From contig CALJIH010000302.1 in the NCBI GenBank assembly GCA_937974135.1, forward strand, positions 1-7,237: a DNA stretch of 7,237 nt, written 5' to 3'. Source of the DNA: an uncultured Cocleimonas sp. (GTDB taxonomy: Bacteria; Pseudomonadota; Gammaproteobacteria; Thiotrichales; Thiotrichaceae). How positions within the stretch are numbered: the first letter of the stretch is position 1; each line of letters opens with the position of its first letter. The position numbers and the translations under genes are program-made. Shown in pieces: positions 1 to 5,643 of this stretch. The notes under the pieces were generated by a model. The model made no database searches and was not told the origin of the DNA. It was given only the letters and a program-made list of their open reading frames with translations.

Positions 1-10
1 GATGGTAACA

Positions 11-1000
11 ATGAAAGCAATGATCGTTAATGATTTTGGTGGACCCGAAGTCTTTGAAGCTGCTGAGGTAGCAAAACCTGAATTAAAAGCCGGCCATGTT
101 TTGGTAAAGATAGCCGCGACTAGCGTAAATACAGTTGACACTATGATTAGGCAAATGGGCAAAGAATTACCATTATCACCTGATACACCAGCGATTTTAG
201 GTATGGATTTTGCAGGTGTGGTTGAAGCTATTGGAGAGGGTGTCTCTGACTTTGCAACAGGTGATGAAGTATACGGTTGTGCAGGTGGCTTGGCTAACCT
301 ACCAGGTACGTTGGCAGAGTATATTGTCGCTGATGCAAAGTTGATTGCTCGTAAAGCTAAAAATATTTCAATGCGTGAAGCAGCAGCCATTCCGCTCGTA
401 GGTATTACAGCCTATGAGGGTTTAAAACGAGCAGGTGTCGCTGCAGGGCAACAGGTTTTAGTTCATGGGGGTGCAGGAGGCGTTGGACATATTGCACTTC
501 AATTAGCCCGTCACTTTGGGGCTGATGTTTTTGCGACAGCAGGAAATAATAAACACTTGGAATTAATCCAAGATATGGGTGCATCTGCAATAAATTACGC
601 AACAGAAAATGTTGCTGATTATGTCGAAAAGCATACAGATGGTGTAGGTTTTGATGTGGTTTTCGACTCTGTCGGAGGCGAGAACATGACAAAGTCATTT
701 GAGGCAGCTGCTTTAAATGGCCAAATTGTATCTACCGTATCCATGTTGGAGATTGACTTAACTACGGTTCACTTTAAAGGTTTATCTCTTCATGTAGTGT
801 TTATGTTAATTCCAATGCTTTATGATCACAAACGCGAAATTCATGGACAAATTCTAAGTGATATTTCCGATATTGTAGAGCTGGGGAATCTCAAGCCAAT
901 TTTAGATGATAATGAATTTTCATTAGCTGAAGTAGGTGCTGCTCATGCCCGATTATCAACTGGTAAAGCAACAGGAAAAGTTGTTATTGATATAAAGTAA
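11..1000 (+). CDS. Quinone-oxidoreductase-like MDR family dehydrogenase (zinc-less type)
   Basis: A cytosolic NAD(P)H-dependent oxidoreductase of the medium-chain dehydrogenase/reductase superfamily, quinone oxidoreductase (QOR) branch, probably reducing quinones or enones. About 329 residues, normal for the family. The N-terminal GroES-like domain covers roughly residues 1-120, starting MKAMIVNDFGGPEVF as is typical for QORs, with LGMDFAGVVEAIG near 63-76. The Rossmann domain carries the nucleotide-binding motif HGGAGGVGHIALQLA at about 152-166, followed by FDVVFDSVGG. The cysteine/histidine ligands of zinc-dependent alcohol dehydrogenases are not seen, so zinc is probably absent. The frame also has ATG at position 2; I prefer position 11 because MKAM matches the usual family N-terminus, but no upstream sequence is available to check the ribosome site. 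It is first in a three-gene oxidoreductase cluster. The exact substrate cannot be read from the sequence. Confidence 0.85.
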   Translation: MKAMIVNDFGGPEVFEAAEVAKPELKAGHVLVKIAATSVNTVDTMIRQMGKELPLSPDTPAILGMDFAGVVEAIGEGVSDFATGDEVYGCAGGLANLPGTLAEYIVADAKLIARKAKNISMREAAAIPLVGITAYEGLKRAGVAAGQQVLVHGGAGGVGHIALQLARHFGADVFATAGNNKHLELIQDMGASAINYATENVADYVEKHTDGVGFDVVFDSVGGENMTKSFEAAALNGQIVSTVSMLEIDLTTVHFKGLSLHVVFMLIPMLYDHKREIHGQILSDISDIVELGNLKPILDDNEFSLAEVGAAHARLSTGKATGKVVIDIK

Positions 1001-1004
1001 TACT

Positions 1005-1022
1005 AAAACAGTAAATGTTTTT
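1005..1022 (+). terminator. Weak hairpin with T-run after the MDR gene
   Basis: AAAACA at 1005-1010 can pair with TGTTTT at 1016-1021 across a 5-nt loop, and a run of five T follows the TG (1018-1022), four of which lie in the stem. The stem is only 6 bp and almost all A-T. It is at best a weak or attenuating terminator, and the downstream genes may still be co-transcribed. Confidence 0.22.
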
Positions 1023-1087
1023 CTATCACCTTCATTGTTATTAATTAGCTGTAAAAATTAGTTCAAGGAATTATTGGTTATAAACAC

Positions 1088-2050
1088 ATGAAAGAAAAAA
1101 TATTTCCTGAAATAAATCGTGGATACAATGAGGTGTTTAAACCTAAATGTTTGAGCATAGGTTTAATTGTTCCCATTGAAAACTATAACAATAGTCCAGT
1201 GCCAACTATGGAACATCATATCGAGCGTGTTCAATTGGCAGAAGCTTTGGGGTTTTCAGCAGTTTGGTTGCGTGATGTTCCGTTTAATGTGCCGTCATTT
1301 GGTGATGCAGGACAAACCTATGATCCATTTACCTATCTTGGTTTTCTAGCGGCAAAAACTGAAAATATCGCTTTAGCTACAGGCAGTATTATTCTACCGT
1401 TAAGACATCCAGCGCATGTTGCCAAAGCAGCGGCCACTGCGGATGTACTCTCGGGTGGAAGATTGATTTTAGGAATTGCATCAGGTGATAGACCGCAGGA
1501 ATATCCAGCGCTAAATATGTCGTTTGATGATCGAGGTAAACGCTTTCGCGATAGTTTTGAATATATAAATAAAATGTGGGAAAAAGCGGCTTCATTTGAA
1601 AATGATTACGGTACACCTTATGGAGGAATGGATATGTTACCCAAACCTCAAACAGGTAAATTCCCCTTGATGATAACGGGCGGTAGCCAGCAAGATCCCG
1701 ATTGGTTAGCGCGCAATGGTGATGGTTGGGTGACGTATCCGCGTAATGTGCACGCGCAACAAAGTATCATTAACAGTTGGCGTAAACGTGCTGAGGAGTT
1801 AGATGCTCAGTATAAGCCTGTGTCACAATCTCTCTATATCGATTTGATAGATGATGAGAGTGTATCGCCACAACCGATACATCTTGGATTTCGCTCAGGT
1901 GCTAGTTATCTTATTGATTACTTAAAGTCACTGGAAGAGATTGGCGTTAATCATGTGGCGATTAACTTACGATTTAATCAAGCGAATATAGAGCAAACAT
2001 TACAACGCTTGGCGGATGAAATATTACCCAAATTTAAGGATTCTAAATGA
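1088..2050 (+). CDS. LLM-class flavin-dependent oxidoreductase (luciferase-like, BA3436-type)
   Basis: A bacterial-luciferase-like monooxygenase/reductase with a TIM-barrel fold, expected to use FMN (or F420 in other lineages) in the cytosol; its substrate is unknown. The 320-residue length fits the family. Recognisable stretches are LSIGLIVPIENY (22-33), AEALGFSAVWLRDVPF (51-66), GQTYDPFTYLGFLAA (75-89) and the conserved block TGSIILPLRHPAHVAKAAA (98-116), then LSGGRLILGIASGDRP (121-136) and MITGGSQQDPDWLARNGDGW. This pattern is what I remember for the luciferase-type subfamily named after Bacillus BA3436. The start at 1088 is the first in-frame ATG. Its nearest Shine-Dalgarno-like AAGGA (1065-1069) is 18 nt away, unusually far, so translation may be inefficient. 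It lies 87 bp after the MDR gene and 45 bp before the SDR gene on the same strand, so probably one operon. Confidence 0.85.
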   Translation: MKEKIFPEINRGYNEVFKPKCLSIGLIVPIENYNNSPVPTMEHHIERVQLAEALGFSAVWLRDVPFNVPSFGDAGQTYDPFTYLGFLAAKTENIALATGSIILPLRHPAHVAKAAATADVLSGGRLILGIASGDRPQEYPALNMSFDDRGKRFRDSFEYINKMWEKAASFENDYGTPYGGMDMLPKPQTGKFPLMITGGSQQDPDWLARNGDGWVTYPRNVHAQQSIINSWRKRAEELDAQYKPVSQSLYIDLIDDESVSPQPIHLGFRSGASYLIDYLKSLEEIGVNHVAINLRFNQANIEQTLQRLADEILPKFKDSK

Positions 2051-2071
2051 GTCATTCATCGTAGAGTGACT
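2050..2071 (+). other. Small intercistronic hairpin between the LLM and SDR genes
   Basis: AGTCATTC at 2050-2057 pairs with GAGTGACT at 2064-2071 (seven Watson-Crick pairs plus one G-U) around a 6-nt loop. It starts on the last base of the LLM gene's stop codon. No U-run follows, so it is not an intrinsic terminator. It could stabilise mRNA ends or modulate translation of the next gene; this is inference. Confidence 0.3.
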
Positions 2072-2095
2072 GAAACAAAATATTGAGAACTTAAC

Positions 2096-2899
2096 ATGAA
2101 AAAAACGATTCTACTCACAGGAGCAACCGATGGTATTGGTCTTGCAACAGCAAAAATGTTGTTAGAGCAAGGGCATCATCTATTACTTCACGGACGTAAT
2201 GCGCAAAAGCTAGCAGATGTAGCTAGCGATCTTTCAACAATGATTGATAATGCAAGCATAGAAACGTATGTAGCTGACTTATCTAATTTTTCGGATGTGA
2301 AAAAATTAGCTGCTGAAGTGATCGAACAACATAAATCCATTGATGTATTAATCAATAATGCAGGTGTGTTAAAAACAAGTCATGTCACCACATCTGTTGG
2401 CCTTGATGTACGCTTTGTGGTGAATACCCTAGCACCTTATTTATTAACTCGATTACTCTTGCCATTAATGAACAGTGATGGTCGGATTGTGAATTTATCC
2501 TCAGCCGCCCAAGCACCTGTGAATTTAGACGCATTAGCCGGAAAAATACAGCTGGATGACATGGGCGCTTATTCACAAAGTAAATTAGCTATTACCATGT
2601 GGTCGAAAATTATGGCGCAAGAGTTAACAAAAGGTCCTTTGGTCGTTGCGGTCAATCCTGGTTCATTACTAGCCAGTAAAATGGTAAAAGAAGGCTTTGG
2701 CGTAGCAGGGCATGATATAGATATTGGTGCTGATATTCTCTCGCGCGCTGCGTTATCCGATGAGTTTGCAAATGCCTCAGGTCAGTATTTTGATAATGAT
2801 TCAGGACAATTTGCACCTCCGCATCAAGATGCGCTGGATCAACGGAAATCAGAAGAAGTGGTCAAGGCTATAAAAAAACAGCTAGAACAATATACATAG
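2096..2899 (+). CDS. Short-chain dehydrogenase/reductase (SDR) family oxidoreductase
   Basis: A classical SDR, NAD(P)-dependent and cytosolic, reducing or oxidising an unidentified carbonyl or hydroxyl substrate. Length is 267 residues, normal for the family. The diagnostic sites are all present: the cofactor motif TGATDGIG at 8-15, basic R34 after the second strand (HGRN) hinting at NADP(H), D61 in ADLS, NNAG at 87-90, N110, the catalytic serine in LSSAA (S135/S136), the catalytic pair Y159 and K163 (YSQSK), and NPG at 187-189. The C-terminal part (DSGQFAPPHQDALD) resembles retinol-dehydrogenase/WW-oxidoreductase-like bacterial SDRs. Start at 2096 is preceded by a modest GAGAAC ribosome site. 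It ends the left oxidoreductase cluster, and the next gap holds dispersed repeats. Family assignment is secure; the specific reaction is not. Confidence 0.88.
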   Translation: MKKTILLTGATDGIGLATAKMLLEQGHHLLLHGRNAQKLADVASDLSTMIDNASIETYVADLSNFSDVKKLAAEVIEQHKSIDVLINNAGVLKTSHVTTSVGLDVRFVVNTLAPYLLTRLLLPLMNSDGRIVNLSSAAQAPVNLDALAGKIQLDDMGAYSQSKLAITMWSKIMAQELTKGPLVVAVNPGSLLASKMVKEGFGVAGHDIDIGADILSRAALSDEFANASGQYFDNDSGQFAPPHQDALDQRKSEEVVKAIKKQLEQYT

Positions 2900-2910
2900 A
2901 GTTAAAACTG

Positions 2911-2979
2911 CCAGCCGAACGTAAGTGAGACAACGAAGGAACGCAGTGACGCCGACCCGAAGGGCGAGTAAAACGAGTC
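2911..2979. repeat. GC-rich patch with imperfect tandem repeats, abutting G-tract repeat copy 1
   Basis: The 60 bases at 2911-2970 contain 36 G or C (60%), against roughly 40% around them. Two imperfect units, 2917-2938 and 2939-2962, each begin GAACG, contain AGTGA and end CGAAG. On the opposite strand CCCTTCGGG can form a UUCG-type tetraloop. No open reading frame of note crosses it. It separates the SDR stop codon from the first G-tract motif and looks like inserted or degenerate repeat material of foreign composition. Confidence 0.45.
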
Positions 2980-3000
2980 AAAAGTGGGGGGGTGTCTTTT
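2980..3000 (+). repeat. G-tract dispersed repeat, copy 1
   Basis: Reads AAAAGTG, six G, TGTCTTTT: the G form of the 21-bp motif found five times in this window. It lies 80 nt after the SDR stop codon, immediately after the GC-rich patch. AAAAG and CTTTT at its ends are inverted repeats. A further AAAA sits 10 bp upstream at 2970-2973. Confidence 0.85.
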
Positions 3001-3057
3001 AAGACTAAATATAAGCAGCTTTGTGTCAGAAGCATGGAGCAGATAAACTTACATTAA

Positions 3058-3147
3058 TAGAGATCTTTGCATGAAAGTATGGCGAGGGAGAAATCAGGAA
3101 AATTTAAGCTATTTCTATCCGTCATTTCTTTCGTGCAAAGGTCTCTA
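3058..3147. mobile_element. Candidate MITE: 86-bp near-palindrome flanked by TA
   Basis: The ends 3060-3077 (GAGATCTTTGCATGAAAG) and 3128-3145 (CTTTCGTGCAAAGGTCTC) are 18-bp inverted repeats with two differences, both G-T compatible. Pairing continues inward: 3079-3094 against 3111-3125, with one bulge and few mismatches, leaving a 16-nt tip. TA flanks both sides (3058-3059 and 3146-3147), as expected for a 2-bp target duplication. There is no coding capacity. This fits a miniature inverted-repeat element moved by a transposase elsewhere. The GAGAYCTTTGCA terminus resembles what I recall of some IS5-family ends, but I could not check this. It ends 21 nt before the GST start codon, so it lies in that gene's promoter or leader and would fold strongly if transcribed. 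Confidence 0.65.
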
Positions 3148-3155
3148 ATATAAAT

Positions 3156-3162
3156 AAAGAGA
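3156..3162 (+). promoter_or_regulatory. Ribosome binding site of the GST gene
   Basis: AAAGAGA lies 6 nt before the ATG at 3169 and supports that start. It is only 9 nt beyond the TA flanking the candidate MITE, so folding of that element could affect access to the leader. Confidence 0.5.
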
Positions 3163-3168
3163 TCAATC

Positions 3169-4110
3169 ATGACTGCAAGCGCCACAGATATCATCCTGCA
3201 TAATTACCCTCAATCTCCTGTTGCTGAAAAGGTACGAAAGGTTTTAGGCATCAAAGGGCTTACTTGGCATGATGTTGAAATCCCACGCTTACCACCAAAA
3301 CCTTTGTTGACTCCTTTGACAGGTGGTTACCGTCGCACTCCAGTGATGCAAATTGGTTCTGATATTTTTTGTGATAGCCAATGCATTATTCGTGAATTGG
3401 AACGCCGTCATCCTTCGCCGATTGAACGCTCAGATGCTAATGCAGGCTTGATGTGGGTTACTAGTCGTTTTACCGATGGCGATTTATTTAGCTTGGCAGT
3501 AAAAATTGTACTGGGTGCCGCTGCCGATGCGCTTGATGAAGATTTTGCAAAAGATCGTGGTTTGCTTTATTTCGGTGAAGATTGGGCTGAAAGTTTAAAA
3601 CAGGCAAATGCCGAATTACCGCATTTTGTTTCACAATTGCGTGCGCCGTTTTCTTGGATCGATGATACTTTAAGCGATGGTCGAAAATTTTTACTCGGTC
3701 CACAGGCTGCGGCGATTGATGCACAGATTTATTATATGGTGTGGTTTATTCGCGGTCGTTGGAGCGGCGGTCCTTCTTTGTTATCTGAATTCAAAGACTT
3801 ACTTCGCTGGGAACAAAATATGTTGGAAATCGGTCATGGTAATTCTACTTCCCTAGATGCAATTGATGCCTTAGTCGTTGCACTAAACTCAGAACCAGCA
3901 TCTGAAAGTGATGTGGCCGATAATGATCCACAAGGTTTAAAAGCTGGAATGTCGGTATCCATTGCACCCGATATGGAAAGTGGCGAGCAATTAGTTGAAG
4001 GTACCATTAGAAGCGCTAATGCTGAATCAATTGCAATTGATTTAAGTACTGAAGAAGCTGGAAATGTGTGCGTGCATTTTCCTCGAACAGGATATCGCGT
4101 ATTTGTTTAG
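3169..4110 (+). CDS. Glutathione S-transferase family protein with C-terminal extension
   Basis: A GST-like cytosolic protein. The N-terminal thioredoxin-fold domain spans about residues 7-83: IILHNYPQSPVAEKVRKVL, then RRTPVMQIG with the cis-proline at residue 58, then the glutathione gamma-glutamyl site DSQCIIRELE (D69, S70). An alpha-helical C-terminal domain runs to about 240, including FLLGPQAAAIDAQIYYMVWFI, the usual GST N-capping region. Residues 256-313 form an extra segment (GLKAGMSVSIAPD to VHFPRTGYRV) that looks beta-rich; total length 313 exceeds the usual 200-230. I recall similarly long GST-like proteins in pseudomonads, so the tail is probably a family trait, not a recent fusion. 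It could act in glutathione conjugation or be a non-catalytic relative. It is a single-gene unit bounded by a dispersed repeat on each side. Confidence 0.82.
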   Translation: MTASATDIILHNYPQSPVAEKVRKVLGIKGLTWHDVEIPRLPPKPLLTPLTGGYRRTPVMQIGSDIFCDSQCIIRELERRHPSPIERSDANAGLMWVTSRFTDGDLFSLAVKIVLGAAADALDEDFAKDRGLLYFGEDWAESLKQANAELPHFVSQLRAPFSWIDDTLSDGRKFLLGPQAAAIDAQIYYMVWFIRGRWSGGPSLLSEFKDLLRWEQNMLEIGHGNSTSLDAIDALVVALNSEPASESDVADNDPQGLKAGMSVSIAPDMESGEQLVEGTIRSANAESIAIDLSTEEAGNVCVHFPRTGYRVFV

Positions 4111-4125
4111 GTTTTAAAAACCGCT

Positions 4126-4148
4126 AAAAGTAGGGGGGTGTCTTTTTT
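4126..4148 (+). repeat. G-tract dispersed repeat, copy 2 (between convergent genes)
   Basis: Reads AAAAGTA, six G, TGTC and then six T: the A form of the motif. It lies 15 nt after the GST stop on + and 24 nt after the fpr stop on -, in the convergent gap. AAAA stands 10 bp upstream at 4116-4119. As the only notable sequence in a 62-bp convergent gap, it is a candidate bidirectional 3'-end element. Confidence 0.85.
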
Positions 4149-4172
4149 AAATCAGAATATGAGCGTTTACAA

Positions 4173-4946
4173 TTAACGTTCTACAAATGCACGCTCAATC
4201 ACATAATGACCCAGTTTTCCCTTGTTAAATTCTGAAAAACCCATCGTATCCAAAATAGCACAGGTGTCAGTAAGCATTGATGGATTGCCACAAATCATAA
4301 AGCGATCATCATCGGTGCTTGCAGGGGGCAAACCTATATCAGTAAATAATTTACCCGATTCAATTAAGTCTGTAATTCTGCCTTGATTGCGAAATTCATC
4401 GCGAGTAACTGTAGGATAATAAATCAGTTTCTCTTTGACGATATCGCCAAAAAACTCATTGTTTGGTAGTTCTTTGGTGATGTAGTTTTCATAGGCGAGT
4501 TCAGAGAGAAAACGCGTGCCGTGGGTAAGTATTACTTTTTCGTAACGATCATAAATATCTGGATCTTTGATGATACTCATAAACGGCGCAAGCCCTGTGC
4601 CTGTACTAATCAAATACAGATGCTTGCCTGGGAATAAATTATCTGCAACTAGCGTTCCTGTAGGTTTAGTGCTGACTAATATTTCGTCGCCAATTTTGAC
4701 ATTCCGTAGTCTTGAAGTGAGTGGGCCATCTTCTACTTTTATACTAAAAAATTCTAATTCATCTTCATAATTTGCGCTGGCAATACTGTAAGCACGCGTT
4801 AATGGTTTACCGTCAACTTCTAAACCAATCATCACAAAGTGACCGTTATGAAAACGGAAATTATGTTCGCGTGTTGTTTTAAAGCTGAATAAAGTGTCAT
4901 TCCAGTGATGAATCTCAGTCACTGTCTCGGTAACAAGTTTTGCCAT
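4173..4946 (-). CDS. fpr: Ferredoxin/flavodoxin-NADP+ reductase
   Basis: Transfers electrons between NADPH and ferredoxin or flavodoxin through FAD in the cytosol, supplying reductant for Fe-S biogenesis, oxidative-stress defence or oxygenases. Length is 257 residues, typical of the bacterial Azotobacter/Pseudomonas-type Fpr. The FAD domain includes NGHFVMIGL (34-42) and the flavin motif RAYSIAS (51-57), then FFSIKVEDGPLTSRL (67-80). The NADP domain carries STGTGLAPFMSII (114-126), THGTR (141-145) and MICGNPSML (217-225). The C-terminal AFVER after YVIER matches the subclass in which the chain extends past the flavin and ends AFVEK or similar, instead of the plant-type terminal tyrosine. Upstream on the - strand is a good -10 box but no clear Shine-Dalgarno. 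It is transcribed alone, convergent with the GST gene. Confidence 0.93.
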   Translation of the reverse strand: MAKLVTETVTEIHHWNDTLFSFKTTREHNFRFHNGHFVMIGLEVDGKPLTRAYSIASANYEDELEFFSIKVEDGPLTSRLRNVKIGDEILVSTKPTGTLVADNLFPGKHLYLISTGTGLAPFMSIIKDPDIYDRYEKVILTHGTRFLSELAYENYITKELPNNEFFGDIVKEKLIYYPTVTRDEFRNQGRITDLIESGKLFTDIGLPPASTDDDRFMICGNPSMLTDTCAILDTMGFSEFNKGKLGHYVIERAFVER

Positions 4947-4976
4947 GATTTTGCTGCTAGTGATAAATTGAGCGCG

Positions 4977-4982
4977 ATTATA
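4977..4982 (-). promoter_or_regulatory. Candidate -10 box for fpr
   Basis: On the - strand this is a perfect TATAAT within TAGTATTATAAT, placed 30 nt before the fpr start codon, which would give a leader of about 24 nt. No convincing TTGACA-like -35 is seen at 16-18 nt spacing, so an activator may be needed. Fpr is often stress-induced (SoxR/SoxS or FinR in relatives), but I see no clear operator here. Confidence 0.4.
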
Positions 4983-5033
4983 ATACTAAATGCTTGAAGT
5001 TACTTATGTTTCCTCAGAATCCACGGGGTGTTT

Positions 5034-5062
5034 AGAAATGACTAATGTAATTAGCCATTTCT
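5034..5062. other. Strong 13-bp hairpin in the fpr upstream gap
   Basis: AGAAATGACTAAT at 5034-5046 pairs with ATTAGCCATTTCT at 5050-5062: 12 of 13 pairs, with an A-C mismatch, around a GTA loop. Neither strand has a U-run directly after it, so it is not a standard terminator. It lies 87 nt upstream of the fpr start and 88 nt downstream of the small gene's stop. As DNA it is an imperfect dyad that a dimeric regulator could bind; as RNA it could protect the 3' end of the small gene's transcript. Confidence 0.45.
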
Positions 5063-5103
5063 TAGAAAATACGAGCTAAGTATTCACGATTCAAACAGGT
5101 GCT

Positions 5104-5125
5104 AAAAGTAGGGGGGTGTCTTTTT
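5104..5125 (+). repeat. G-tract dispersed repeat, copy 3
   Basis: Reads AAAAGTA, six G, TGTC and then five T: the A form. It lies 25 nt beyond the stop of the - strand 83-residue gene. The upstream A-tract is degenerate here (AACA at 5094-5097). A small AAAGAT/ATCTTT stem follows at 5126-5141. Confidence 0.85.
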
Positions 5126-5150
5126 AAAGATAAAAATCTTTTAAATATGA

Positions 5151-5402
5151 TTAATTAAGAGGCTTTTTTGAAAAATAATCGATTTTGAAAATACCGTCTT
5201 GAATATCATCAGTGATATTCACAGGGTAGCCAAAACATGTTTTTTTGTAGCCTTCTTGAAAGTCATGCGTGGTACTTTTGCCCATCATGTCTTCCCACGC
5301 TTCTGCTGTGAAGCTTAATTGTTTGATTTGTTTACCACTTTTTTCTGCATTCATAACTAAGCATTGAATGCCAAAAAGGATTGGGCTTTGTGAGATATTC
5401 AT
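5151..5402 (-). CDS. Uncharacterised small protein (83 residues)
   Basis: I do not recognise this protein. It is 83 residues, soluble-looking, with no signal peptide or transmembrane segment and two cysteines (C14, C56). The C-terminal half is rich in aromatic and charged residues (HDFQEGYKKTCFGYPV, then IFKIDYFSKK). It is judged real because an AAAGG ribosome site (5409-5413 on the plus strand) lies 6 nt before its ATG, because it fills a gap that otherwise has no gene, and because its stop is followed at 25 nt by a G-tract motif, just as for its neighbours fpr (24 nt) and the downstream reductase (20 nt). It lies between two copies of that motif as its own unit. No function is proposed. Confidence 0.6.
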   Translation of the reverse strand: MNISQSPILFGIQCLVMNAEKSGKQIKQLSFTAEAWEDMMGKSTTHDFQEGYKKTCFGYPVNITDDIQDGIFKIDYFSKKPLN

Positions 5403-5601
5403 CCATGACCTTTATGATTACTGACAATATTGTGTGAATGAGTGTACGTTTATTTTTGTGATTTTTTCTATGATGGTCAGATACTTGGTGTTATTTCAGG
5501 TGCGTACGTGTGTAATGCGTAATAAATTAATTGATGATTAGCCAAAAGCTCTAATGAAAATAAGTAACTCGATTGTCCTAATGATCGATCCAAAAAGACC
5601 C
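5403..5601. other. Intergenic stretch without recognisable gene
   Basis: This AT-rich stretch, upstream of the 83-residue gene, should hold that gene's promoter. I see only its AAAGG ribosome site at the left end and no convincing -10/-35 pair. The only reading frame I noted is a 23-residue one at 5470-5541 on + without a ribosome site. No RNA gene is recognised. Confidence 0.4.
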
Positions 5602-5623
5602 AAAAGTGGGGGGGTGTCTTTTT
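5592..5623 (-). terminator. Possible terminator hairpin of the DpkA-like gene, overlapping repeat copy 4
   Basis: AAAAAGAC at 5592-5599 and GTCTTTTT at 5616-5623 are perfect 8-bp inverted repeats enclosing most of G-tract copy 4. On the - strand transcript the stem would end in a U-run about 20-50 nt after the reductase stop codon. The stem is A-T rich with a 16-nt loop, so termination strength is doubtful. Confidence 0.3.
5602..5623 (+). repeat. G-tract dispersed repeat, copy 4
   Basis: Reads AAAAGTG, six G, TGTC and then five T: the G form. It lies 20 nt beyond the stop of the - strand DpkA-like gene. AAAA stands 10 bp upstream at 5592-5595, here as part of a longer AAAAAGACCC. Confidence 0.85.
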
Positions 5624-5643
5624 AATTATTTTAAACGTTACAT

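Noticed and set aside
405..698. 97-residue - strand reading frame inside the MDR gene
   Set aside because: Antisense to a clear family protein, with a low-complexity His/Gln/Leu composition typical of shadow frames.
3488..3724. 78-residue - strand reading frame inside the GST gene
   Set aside because: A shadow of the GST coding frame, rich in His and Gln, with no independent support.
4110..4122. GGTTTT/AAAACC palindrome just after the GST gene as a terminator
   Set aside because: There is only one base between the arms, so no hairpin loop can form, and no T-run follows directly.
5470..5541. Small + strand reading frame of 23 residues starting MMVRYLVLFQ
   Set aside because: No ribosome site precedes it, and a frame this short is expected by chance in AT-rich DNA.
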